Assembly (NCBI RefSeq): GCF_012027635.1
Contig: NZ_SNUS01000001.1
Span: 372,001-436,000, forward strand
Direction of reading: 5' to 3'
Source of the DNA: Thermococcus sp. 21S9
Lineage (GTDB): Archaea; Methanobacteriota_B; Thermococci; Thermococcales; Thermococcaceae
Length of the DNA stretch: 64,000 bases
Both the position numbers and the translations under genes were made by a program. The notes under the pieces were generated by a model. The model was not told the origin of the DNA. It made no database searches and saw nothing but the letters and a program-made list of their open reading frames with translations. This document shows, in pieces, positions 1 through 9,223 of the stretch. The number at the start of each line of letters is the position of its first letter. Position 1 is the stretch's first letter.

Positions 1-886
1 ACATTATCGCCTGGAGCGCGTAGCGACCGATTCCGGGGAGGTTGAAGACGGTCTCGGTAATCGGCGTTCCGGCGAGCAGTCCGCCGAACTGGAGGGCGAG
101 GATTGTTATGACGGGGACGAGGGCGTTCTTGAGGACGTGCCTGTAGAGTCTGCTCTTAGGAACTCCCTTGGCCTTGAGGAAGAGCGTGCTGTCCCTGCTG
201 TAGGCCTCGAGGAAGGAGTTCCTCGTGAACCTCATGAGAACACCGGCCGCAGCTATTCCGAGGGTGAAGCCCGGTAACCAGAAGCGCTTCACCTGCTGGA
301 CGAAATTGCCCCAGTTGAGCGTCAGGATGTCATCGATGACCGGGATGTGGGTTATCGTGTGGGGTGGTCCCGGTGGAATTCCCGCCAGTGTCGTCATGTT
401 CCAGTGGATGAAGAACAGCCATATGAATAGGTAGGCTATGACGTAGATTGGCGTTGAGATGAACACAAGGGCGAGTATCCTGAGCACCATATCGGTCGCG
501 GAGTTCCTTTTGAGGGCCGAGATTATACCGAGGGGGAGGCCTATCAACACCACGAAGAAGAACGCAAACAACGCCAGTTGGAACGTCACAATGAAACGAT
601 TACCTATGTTGTCAAAAACCGGCTCCTGATTCAAGGGGTCGAGAAGCGAGTTCGTGAAGAGACCCTTAACAAGAAAGATGTACTGGTCATACCAGGGCTG
701 GTCAAGGTGGTACTCCTTCTTAATCATCTCTATCGCGGCTTGAGAAGCCTTCTCGCCACCGGCCCACGCGCGAACGGGATTGGCCGGGATGACGTAGGCG
801 ATAACAAAAACGATGAGCGTAACTCCGATAAGCGTTGGGATGAATGTCAGAGCCCTTCTAACGAGGAACTTTCCAAGCCCTGCCAC
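1..886 (-). CDS. ABC transporter permease, DppB type (partial, 3' end outside window)
   Basis: Inner-membrane permease of a peptide/oligosaccharide ABC importer. About 295 residues are visible, starting at a GTG (886-884) after a GGGGG-rich ribosome site; the C-terminus lies beyond base 1. There is a long N-terminal membrane helix (about residues 11-30), then a periplasmic stretch, then several helices. The ABC-contact (EAA) loop is present near residues 235-262, with KAKGVPKSRLYRHVLKNAL, followed by the family motif LPGIGRY. It is downstream of and co-oriented with the substrate-binding protein gene, so the two should form one operon. The substrate could be peptides or oligosaccharides; the sequence does not decide. 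Confidence 0.9.
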   Translation of the reverse strand, partial: MAGLGKFLVRRALTFIPTLIGVTLIVFVIAYVIPANPVRAWAGGEKASQAAIEMIKKEYHLDQPWYDQYIFLVKGLFTNSLLDPLNQEPVFDNIGNRFIVTFQLALFAFFFVVLIGLPLGIISALKRNSATDMVLRILALVFISTPIYVIAYLFIWLFFIHWNMTTLAGIPPGPPHTITHIPVIDDILTLNWGNFVQQVKRFWLPGFTLGIAAAGVLMRFTRNSFLEAYSRDSTLFLKAKGVPKSRLYRHVLKNALVPVITILALQFGGLLAGTPITETVFNLPGIGRYALQAIM

Positions 887-939
887 GTTTCTTCCCCCCT
901 TGGAATGTTAGAAAGGACGTAAAGAAAAGAAAAGGGCAT

Positions 940-3144
940 TCAGCCGTTTATAATCTCGTAGTTGAGGCTGTCGAAGACGACCGCGCTCTGGAGGAACGGG
1001 CCGACGTAGTCGTCCGGGTCAAGGAAGTCCGGCGCCCATCCGACGATGTAGACGTCGAAGTCACCGCTGGAGGTCTTGCTGAGGAGGGTCGGCCAGGAGA
1101 GTGGAGTTACCGAAATCTTGAAGCCGAGCTGTCCCCAGGTGTTCTGGAGGAGGGTGGCTATCTTCTCACGCTGGGTGTTTCCGGTGTTGTAGTAGATGCT
1201 TATCGTGTAGTCGCTCGGGTTAATGCCGGACTGCCTGATGAGCTGGAGGGCCTTGGCGATGTTGTACTTGTACTTGTTGACACAGCACTCGGTGTAGCCA
1301 AGCCATCCAATCGGAATCGGTCCGTAGTTGGGCACCATATAGCCCTTGTAAACCGCCTGGTAAATCTGCTCGTACGGGGTAGCCCACGCGAGGGCTTCCC
1401 TGACCAGCTGGTTGTCGAAGGGCTTCTTGGCGGCATTGAGGACTATGAAGACCATGGTCGGGGTGACGAACGAGTCAATCTTGGACTCGAAGTTGCCGAG
1501 CTTGAGTCCCTTGACGGCGTCAAGCCTGTCAACCGGAACCGCCGCGATGTCGGCAACGCCCTTCTGGAAGAGGCTTATTCTGGTCGTTGCGTCGTCAGAG
1601 AGGACGTAGATGACGCGCTTGGTGGTGACGTAGTTCGGGTTCTTCTCCTCAAGCTTGCTCCAGACGCTGGAGTTCCAGTAGTACGGGTTCCTCTCGAGGA
1701 TTATGTAGCTGTTCTGCTTGGCGTCCTTGATGTAGAACGGTCCGGTGAAGACTCCGATGTAGTTGTTCTGGAGCATCATGTGTATCGGGTCCTTTGAACC
1801 CTCCTGGATGTAGTTGTTCCAGGCCTCGGGGTCCCTGCCCCACTTGGCGGCCTTCATTGCCTCCTCGTACTTGTCACCGAGCATGTACTTGGCCGGGATG
1901 ACCATGAGGTACGGGTCGGCGAGGACGCTGAGTATACCACCGTATGGGTGCGGAAGGACGAGCTTGTAAACTCCAGCGGTTGGCCCGCTGTAGCCGAAGA
2001 ACTGGAGGAGCTCATCGAGGCTCTTAACTTCCTTGGTCTTGCCGTTGAAGTCCGCTATGATGCCTCCGTTCTGGAGCTCCTTCTCGAACTCCTGGTCGCT
2101 CATGGCGTAGCTCTTCTTGAGGTCGGTGTAGGTTGCCAGCATCCAGTTGACCGAGTAGCCGGCCCTGAGGATGCGCCAGAACTCGAACTCGACGTCGGTG
2201 GCATTAATCGGGTAGAGCTTGCCGGTCTTGGGGTCGTAGGCCTTTACTCCACCGCGGATGACGAAGTACCAGACGGTTCCGTCCTTGTTGTGGGCCCAGG
2301 CAACCGCGAGGTCGGGTGAGACCTTCTTGGTCTCGTTCTCCCAGTAGGTAACGAGTGTGTCACCGACGTTGTGGTAGAGGGCCCATCCGAAGGTCTCGTA
2401 GTCGAAGGCTGGGTCGAAGGAGCTCGGCCATCCGATGGTGGTTTCGACAATGGTTCCGGGCTCGTTCTTGTAATCACCGATTCCTATGCTGACGCTCGGG
2501 GCGTTCTTGTCCTCCATGACGAGGTCCCAGCGCGGGGCAAGAACCGGGTTGTAGTACCAGTTGTGCACCCAGTTCCAATAGACACGGGTGGCCTTGGTGT
2601 CACCAAGGATTATCTCGGGAACCTCCTTGTTGGCGAGGATGTAGAGGGCGTTGTAGAGGGCCTCTCTAAGCTCAAGGTCGGTAACCTGCCTCGCGAGCTG
2701 AATTAGAGCATCCATGTTCGGGTCACGGAGGAAGGCGGGGTTTATCTGACCGAATCCCTGCTGGTTCTTCATTAACTCCTCAATGCTTGGAGTCTTCTGC
2801 TCGTTGACCTTGTAGGAGACGACTATAACAGGCTTGTCCGGAAGGTTTGAGACCTTGGCACCGCTTCCCTCGGGACCAACGACAACGACGTACTTGGGCG
2901 TTTCAACTACGGTAGCTTTCGAGAGGTGCTGTTCAATGTACGTTACAGCCTTGGAGGGCTGAACGGTAGTGGCTGAGCTTGAGGACGTTGTAGAAGAAGT
3001 GCTTGAGGAGCTCTGGGTGCTTGACCCAGCGGGACTGATAGTAGTTGTCTGGCCGGTGCTACCACCGCTGATACAGCCACTGGCCACTACAGAAAAAGCC
3101 ACCAAAAAGACCATCAAGAGAGTTGCTGCAGTTTTTCCCCTCAT
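940..3144 (-). CDS. ABC transporter substrate-binding lipoprotein (SBP family 5) with apparently permuted domain order
   Basis: Solute-binding lipoprotein for the adjacent permease, 734 aa. A signal peptide ends in a lipobox with Cys24 (VASGC), followed by a Ser/Thr-rich linker to about residue 63. Residues about 231 onward start like the usual mature N-terminus of SBP_bac_5 proteins (WPSSFDPAFDYETFGWALY), and the protein ends about 18 residues after DPDDYVGPF. The C-terminal lobe segment that normally follows (pattern NPxxDALIxxAR..TD...R..LY..A..ILA...P.I) is instead found at residues about 140-205, before the N-terminal part. The order therefore looks circularly permuted. The start is set by GAGGTGA six bases upstream of the ATG, and a TATA-like box is near 3192-3201. 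Confidence 0.88.
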   Translation of the reverse strand: MRGKTAATLLMVFLVAFSVVASGCISGGSTGQTTTISPAGSSTQSSSSTSSTTSSSSATTVQPSKAVTYIEQHLSKATVVETPKYVVVVGPEGSGAKVSNLPDKPVIVVSYKVNEQKTPSIEELMKNQQGFGQINPAFLRDPNMDALIQLARQVTDLELREALYNALYILANKEVPEIILGDTKATRVYWNWVHNWYYNPVLAPRWDLVMEDKNAPSVSIGIGDYKNEPGTIVETTIGWPSSFDPAFDYETFGWALYHNVGDTLVTYWENETKKVSPDLAVAWAHNKDGTVWYFVIRGGVKAYDPKTGKLYPINATDVEFEFWRILRAGYSVNWMLATYTDLKKSYAMSDQEFEKELQNGGIIADFNGKTKEVKSLDELLQFFGYSGPTAGVYKLVLPHPYGGILSVLADPYLMVIPAKYMLGDKYEEAMKAAKWGRDPEAWNNYIQEGSKDPIHMMLQNNYIGVFTGPFYIKDAKQNSYIILERNPYYWNSSVWSKLEEKNPNYVTTKRVIYVLSDDATTRISLFQKGVADIAAVPVDRLDAVKGLKLGNFESKIDSFVTPTMVFIVLNAAKKPFDNQLVREALAWATPYEQIYQAVYKGYMVPNYGPIPIGWLGYTECCVNKYKYNIAKALQLIRQSGINPSDYTISIYYNTGNTQREKIATLLQNTWGQLGFKISVTPLSWPTLLSKTSSGDFDVYIVGWAPDFLDPDDYVGPFLQSAVVFDSLNYEIING

Positions 3145-3339
3145 AAATGTTCACCTCTGGGGATTAAAGCACTACTATATCTTTAGGGGAACGTATAAAT
3201 CTTTCGATGATTATTTTGACATAGCGATGACGAACTAACGACACGATAGGCCAGCATCTGGCGGATTGCCCAAGCTACGAAAAGCTTAAATGAGCGGGGC
3301 TCCAACTAAAGAGCGAAGAAAATTTCGGCGGTGATGCCA

Positions 3340-3582
3340 ATGGTTAGGTCGTATGTTTTGTTGACTGTGGAAATTGGAAAAGTTGAGAGCGTTATCGAGG
3401 CCCTCAAGCAGATACCGGGCGTTACCAAGGCCGACGCCGTCACCGGTCCCTACGATGCCATCGTCCACATCGAGGCCAAGGACCTCGGTGAGCTGACGAG
3501 GAGAATCCTCCACGACATCCACAACATCGACGGCGTTATCGACACCACTACCGCCATCGTCGTCGAGATGGAGGAGGAGTGA
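3340..3582 (+). CDS. Stand-alone Lrp/AsnC ligand-binding (RAM) domain protein
   Basis: 80 aa; the whole protein is one AsnC-type effector-binding domain (beta-alpha-beta-beta-alpha-beta). It contains the family pattern GVTKADAVTGPYDAIVHIEA and ends in an acidic tail. There is no helix-turn-helix, so by itself it cannot bind DNA in the Lrp manner. Such small proteins may sense amino acids or partner with full-length Lrp proteins; that is inference. I chose ATG 3340 because GGTGAT lies just upstream at 3330-3335; in-frame starts at 3331 and 3334 would overlap that site. It abuts the convergent SRP19 gene with no gap. Confidence 0.85.
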   Translation: MVRSYVLLTVEIGKVESVIEALKQIPGVTKADAVTGPYDAIVHIEAKDLGELTRRILHDIHNIDGVIDTTTAIVVEMEEE

Positions 3583-3912
3583 TTACCTTCTCTTCCTCTT
3601 GGGCTTCTTCTTGGACTTTGCCCTCGAACGGAGTTCTCTAATCTTCTCCGCAATCATTTTGAGGCTCTTCCCCTTTCCGTAGGGGCTCTCAATCCTTAGA
3701 AAACCGTAGGTTCTGAGCTCCTCGTCGAGGCCCGAGAGACGGGGATTGAGCTTGCTGTGGTCTTTCTCAATAACCTTCATCCCAAGGATTAGAACGGCGT
3801 CCTCTATCTCGGAGAGCTTTGGAGCGTCAACCGCGACGTTCTTGGGAACCGTTCTCCCGTACTTCCTGCTGAGTCTCGCGTCGAGCTCGCTCGGCCACAC
3901 CGCGAACTTCAT
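3583..3912 (-). CDS. srp19: Signal recognition particle 19 kDa subunit
   Basis: SRP19 binds 7S (SRP) RNA and prepares it for SRP54 in co-translational targeting. 109 aa, the usual archaeal size. It starts MKFAVWPSELDARLSRKYGR, the conserved RNA-binding N-terminus, and includes the second conserved block LNPRLSGLDEELRTYGFLRI. The C-terminus is very basic (KSKKKPKRKRR). ATG 3912 is preferred to an upstream in-frame codon at 3927 because homologues begin with MK(F/R)xVWP. It is convergent with the Lrp-type gene and divergent from the DUF257 gene. Confidence 0.95.
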   Translation of the reverse strand: MKFAVWPSELDARLSRKYGRTVPKNVAVDAPKLSEIEDAVLILGMKVIEKDHSKLNPRLSGLDEELRTYGFLRIESPYGKGKSLKMIAEKIRELRSRAKSKKKPKRKRR

Positions 3913-3969
3913 CTTCCCACCCGGCAAGATTTAAAAGACCGGCCGTTAAAAACCCTTTTGGTGAAGGTC

Positions 3970-4590
3970 ATGGCCATCAAAAACCTTGAGACTGACGTGC
4001 TCGGCCTCATGACTCCCGGAGATGTTGTTTTAATCGAGTATCAGTCGCGAGAACCAATAGAGAGCCTCGCGTGGGGAGAGCTGTTACCTGCCATAAACGC
4101 CGGCGGGGTAGTCGTTGTTGACTTCTTTGGAATGGGCGAGATTCTTCTCAGGAAGTTCATGAGGAGAAACGACGTTGATTACTCCGGTGTTCTGGAGCTC
4201 CTGAAGGACCTGAGGGTCGTGAGGGTCGGGCCGGGAACGGTAACCTACGGCGAAATCCTTGAGGACGTTGTGCCGAGCTACGACCCGCACACGTTCCTGA
4301 GGAGCTATCACTCTATCATGAGCAAGATATCACGGCTTCCCCAGAAGCCGAAGTACATGGTGACCTTTGGACTCGGCCACTACATCCACTTCAACCCCGA
4401 GAACGCCATCAAGTCGATACTCACGGCGGTGAGCACGATTCCAGCGGAGGACCTCGTTACAATCAACTTCGTGAACTCCGACGTCATAAAGCGCGCCCAC
4501 CTCGCGATACTTGAGGAACTCAGCACGGCGATAGTGGAGGTCTCGGGAGGGGAGTTCAAAGTCTACAAGGACGGTGGGATTGGTGATTGA
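3970..4590 (+). CDS. DUF257 family protein (RecA/KaiC-like fold, function unknown)
   Basis: 206 aa, a family seen mainly in Thermococcales. It reads as a RecA-like alpha/beta protein (VVLIEYQSREP...GGVVVVDFFG) without a recognisable Walker A P-loop, so ATP binding is doubtful. No enzymatic motif is visible. Start ATG 3970 is set by GGTGA at 3960-3964; a TTG at 3958 is in frame but has no ribosome site. Its stop overlaps the start of the tRNA methyltransferase gene by 8 nt, so the two are translationally coupled. Related proteins are encoded at 45948-46610 and 46611-47372. Confidence 0.8.
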   Translation: MAIKNLETDVLGLMTPGDVVLIEYQSREPIESLAWGELLPAINAGGVVVVDFFGMGEILLRKFMRRNDVDYSGVLELLKDLRVVRVGPGTVTYGEILEDVVPSYDPHTFLRSYHSIMSKISRLPQKPKYMVTFGLGHYIHFNPENAIKSILTAVSTIPAEDLVTINFVNSDVIKRAHLAILEELSTAIVEVSGGEFKVYKDGGIGD

Positions 4591-5344
4591 GGAGGGAAGC
4601 AGGGTTCTTCTCGTCGATAAGAGGGGAAAGCGCTACCTCGTGAAGGTTGAGGACCGGGAATTCCACACCGACCTTGGAATCCTCAAACTTGGCGAGCTCA
4701 TAGGAAAGCCCTACGGGAGCAGAATAGAGAGCCACAAGGGTGAAACCTTCGTGGCGCTCAAGCCGGACATCAACGACATAATAGCGAAGATGAAACGGGG
4801 CCCCCAGATAGTCCACCCCAAGGACGCGGGCATAATAATAGCCTACGCCGGCATTTCACCCGGCGACACCGTCATAGAGGCGGGCGCCGGGAGCGGGGCC
4901 TTGACAATCTTCCTCGCCAACGCCGTAGGGCCGGAGGGAAAAGTGATAAGTTATGAGGTCAGGAAGGACTTCTACGAGATAGCGAAGAGGAACATTGAGC
5001 TTGCCGGCTTCTCGGACAGGGTTGTTCTGAAGAACAGGAGCATCTACGACGGCATAGAGGAGGAAACCGCCGACCACATCGTTCTGGATTTACCGCAACC
5101 GGAGAACGTCCTCCCGCACGCGGTTGATGTTTTAAGGCCCGGTGGCTACTTCGTGGCCTACACGCCCTGTATGAACCAGGTTCACCGCTTCTTCAGGGCG
5201 CTGGAGGAGTACAGGGAGCACTTCATGAGGCCGAGGGTCGTCGAGGTCCTCGTCAGAGAACAGGAGGTAAAGAGGGACTGTATGAGGCCGAAAACGACGA
5301 TGCTGGCCCATACAGGCTATATAACCTTCCTCAGGAAGCTGTGA
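4583..5344 (+). CDS. trmI: tRNA (adenine-57/58-N1) methyltransferase TrmI
   Basis: SAM-dependent m1A methyltransferase acting on the T-loop of tRNA; the archaeal enzymes modify A57 and A58 (m1A57 is an intermediate to m1I). 253 aa. An N-terminal beta domain (REFHTDLGILKLGELIGKPYG) precedes the Rossmann domain with motif I VIEAGAGSGALTIFLA and the catalytic-region motif DLPQPENVLPHAVDVLRPGG. GTG 4583 is chosen because V-IEEGSRVLLVDKRGKRY aligns with the usual start of the family, and GGTGG sits at 4573-4577. The gene overlaps the DUF257 gene 5' and a small membrane-protein gene 3' (convergent, 14 bp). Confidence 0.93.
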   Translation: MIEEGSRVLLVDKRGKRYLVKVEDREFHTDLGILKLGELIGKPYGSRIESHKGETFVALKPDINDIIAKMKRGPQIVHPKDAGIIIAYAGISPGDTVIEAGAGSGALTIFLANAVGPEGKVISYEVRKDFYEIAKRNIELAGFSDRVVLKNRSIYDGIEEETADHIVLDLPQPENVLPHAVDVLRPGGYFVAYTPCMNQVHRFFRALEEYREHFMRPRVVEVLVREQEVKRDCMRPKTTMLAHTGYITFLRKL

Positions 5345-5549
5345 GCTCTTCTCTTTTCTCTTCCTCGAACGTGAAGTACGCAACGACCCAGCCGATAACT
5401 ATTATGGCAAGGGAGCTCAGGAGTGGCTGGGTTCCAAGGAGCTTTCTAACCCAGGGGAGGTACCCGTACAATAGGGGCAGGAACATTCCGAGTGCAGTCA
5501 CGATGACGGCAACGTGATACAGCAGTCGCTTCCACTCCATTTTCGGCAC
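5331..5549 (-). CDS. Small two-helix membrane protein
   Basis: 72 aa hypothetical protein with two hydrophobic segments (about residues 10-28 and 43-58), separated by a short loop with LPWVRKLLG, and an acidic/basic tail EEEKREE. No family recognised beyond Thermococcales small membrane proteins. GTG 5549 is favoured because GAGGTGA lies 5 nt upstream; ATG 5540 and GTG 5558 are possible alternatives. Its 3' end overlaps that of trmI. Confidence 0.6.
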   Translation of the reverse strand: MPKMEWKRLLYHVAVIVTALGMFLPLLYGYLPWVRKLLGTQPLLSSLAIIVIGWVVAYFTFEEEKREELTAS

Positions 5550-5623
5550 CGTTCTCACCTCGATGTCCCGGTTAAAAAGCGTTTCCTTCAGGTTTCAAAG
5601 TCCTCCCTCGAAATCCCTTCGGA

Positions 5624-5680
5624 GTTCTTAACCAAAGGTTGAGCACATCTTTATAAACACTAAAGGTTCTGAACCTTTAG
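5624..5680 (+). promoter_or_regulatory. Promoter of the Nfn operon with two SurR-like operator sites
   Basis: GTTCTTAACCAAAGGTT at 5624-5640 is an exact match to GTTn3AACn5GTT, the consensus published for the sulfur-responsive regulator SurR of Thermococcales. A TATA box (TTTATAAA, 5650-5657) follows. A 21-bp perfect palindrome with GTTCTGAAC at its centre (5660-5680) lies between TATA and the expected transcription start. One site is placed upstream of TATA, as at SurR-activated promoters, and one downstream, as at repressed promoters. Binding is inferred from the motif only. Confidence 0.7.
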
Positions 5681-5717
5681 ATGTCCATCTTTGGGCTCAT
5701 GCACGGAGGTGTTCATC

Positions 5718-8038
<2,321 letters not shown>

Positions 8039-8074
8039 GGGTTTTCTTCCCCACCTTTTTACGTTCCAGTCCCA

Positions 8075-8112
8075 AACTACTGCCCCAGTAGTTAACTTCC
8101 GCCCCAGAAGTT
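8075..8112. repeat. Two abutting 19-bp palindromes
   Basis: AACTACTGCCCCAGTAGTT (8075-8093) is followed directly by AACTTCCGCCCCAGAAGTT (8094-8112). The first has an 8-bp perfect stem around CCC, the second a 6-bp stem. Centres are 19 bp apart. They follow the Nfn operon and a pyrimidine-rich, T-rich tract (8042-8060) that probably terminates it. A similarly built pair with the same spacing lies at 21639-21674. Confidence 0.75.
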
Positions 8113-8153
8113 GGCGCTATGTTTTTCAGTCAAAGTTCCCAGTCTTGGTGGCG

Positions 8154-8202
8154 ATGACGAGCCTCACGGTAGCTGAAACGTGATGAGGGGTATACTGACC
8201 GA
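8154..8202 (+). ncRNA. Candidate C/D box guide sRNA
   Basis: Box C-like ATGACGA (8154-8160), a 12-nt guide (8161-8172), box D' CTGA (8173-8176), a 3-nt spacer, a perfect box C' GTGATGA (8180-8186), then CTGA at 8195-8198 (8 nt later) or a weaker CCGA at 8199-8202 (12 nt later). The D' guide is complementary over 10 nt to UACCGUGAGG, part of a conserved 23S rRNA segment as I remember it. The second guide length is irregular, so the 3' end is uncertain. It lies in a 276-bp spacer with no protein gene. Confidence 0.45.
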
Positions 8203-8245
8203 GCCGTTAGGCTTTTATCCTTCCCTTCTTGAAAGAAACCGAGCG

Positions 8246-8312
8246 ATGACGACCTCTAGGGTATCTGAGTCCGTGTTTTCACACGGCAAAAATGATGAGA
8301 GCCAAGGGCCGA
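8246..8312 (+). ncRNA. Weak second C/D-like element
   Basis: The same start GCGATGACGA as the element at 8154, again followed by exactly 12 nt and CTGA (8265-8268). A hairpin CCGTGT-TTTC-ACACGG and ATGATGA (8292-8298) then follow. No clean terminal D box is seen (only CCGA at 8309-8312), and I recognise no target for its guide. It ends next to the stop codon of the convergent 112-aa gene. Confidence 0.25.
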
Positions 8313-8314
8313 GC

Positions 8315-8653
8315 TCACTCCTCCATCTCCTCGATTTCCTCGAGGATTTCCTCGAACTTCTTGAAGTCCTCGGTTTGGGCGAGGAGCGTTATGAAGTCGT
8401 CTATCTCCTTCTTCTCAAGGAACGCTCCAGCTAAGAGCTTTCCGGTGTAGCGGTTGTTCTTAATCTCCCAGAACATGTAGAACTCGGGGAAGTTCTCCTT
8501 TATCTTCCTGTAGGCGACGCCGTACTTTGAATCCTTGAGTGGGTTCTGTTCGAGGTAGAAGTGCCCCGGCTCAAGCTCAATCATGTGGAGAATTGCTCCC
8601 CTCTTCGTCCTGACAAGCTTCACCTTAACGTCCCATTCCTTCAGAACCTTCAT
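8315..8653 (-). CDS. Conserved hypothetical protein
   Basis: 112 aa, soluble, no recognised domain. The N-terminal half is beta-rich (MKVLKEWDVKVKLVRTKRGA, then HFYLEQNPLKDSKYGVAYRK), and the C-terminal half is helical and strongly acidic (EEILEEIEEMEE). ATG 8653 is chosen because GGTGATT lies 5 nt upstream. It is followed by the C/D-like elements on the other strand and preceded by gcvH, with which it may share a transcript (54-bp gap). Confidence 0.7.
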   Translation of the reverse strand: MKVLKEWDVKVKLVRTKRGAILHMIELEPGHFYLEQNPLKDSKYGVAYRKIKENFPEFYMFWEIKNNRYTGKLLAGAFLEKKEIDDFITLLAQTEDFKKFEEILEEIEEMEE

Positions 8654-8707
8654 GGCAATCACCGGAAAGAATAAGCAAGAAAATACTTAACGGTTGCGTT
8701 CAAAGGC

Positions 8708-9112
8708 TCAGAGGCTCTCCAGGTACTTCGCGTAGGCCTCAGCGTCCATGAGCTCCTTGAGCTCCTCGTCGAGGTTGCTGGGCTTTATCTTGGCAATCCA
8801 GTGCTCGTAGGGGTCCTCGTTGAGAACCTCAGGGCTGTCTTCAAGTTCCTCGTTGACCTCGACGATTTCACCGCTGACCGGGGCGTAAACCTCGCTGACG
8901 GCCTTGACGCTCTCCAGCTCACAGAGAACGTCGCCCTTGTTGACCTCGGTTCCGACCTCGGGAAGCTCGACGTAGGCCAAATCGCCCAGCTCCTTCTGGG
9001 CGTAGTCGCTTATGCCAACGAGAACGGTTCCGTCGTCGAGGACCTGAACCCACTCGTGGTCCTTCGTGTAGTAGAGGCCTTCCTTAACCTTGTAGTCTCC
9101 GACTTCAATCAT
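8708..9112 (-). CDS. gcvH: Glycine cleavage system H protein
   Basis: Lipoyl carrier that shuttles the aminomethyl group between the P, T and L proteins of glycine cleavage. 134 aa, standard length. It starts MIEVGDYKVKEGLYYTKDHE and has the lipoylation site in ELESVKAVSEVYAPVSGEIV (Lys of ESVKA). The C-terminal helix is typical (LMDAEAYAKYLES). ATG 9112 is selected since GGTGATG is immediately upstream; 9121 would lack a ribosome site. The other gcv genes are not in the window. Confidence 0.95.
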   Translation of the reverse strand: MIEVGDYKVKEGLYYTKDHEWVQVLDDGTVLVGISDYAQKELGDLAYVELPEVGTEVNKGDVLCELESVKAVSEVYAPVSGEIVEVNEELEDSPEVLNEDPYEHWIAKIKPSNLDEELKELMDAEAYAKYLESL

Positions 9113-9223
9113 GAACATCACCGCTCAGGGTAACAGGTTTGAGCATTTAAACCTTTCTCGAAATGGAAACGCTTATATCTCCGCCGGAGCAGAATTTAGG
9201 GGACTCTAAAGCGGGGTGGGGAG

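Noticed and set aside
3214-3240. GCGATGACGA near 3225 as a further C/D guide RNA
   Set aside because: No CTGA follows within a guide-length distance and there is no second box pair.
8091-8096. GTTAAC as a SurR site in the tandem palindrome
   Set aside because: The half sites abut with no 3-bp spacer, so it does not fit GTTn3AAC.
8180-8434. Plus-strand frame across the spacer after the Nfn operon
   Set aside because: It begins at the GTGATGA box and runs into the antisense of a real gene; no ribosome site, no protein features.
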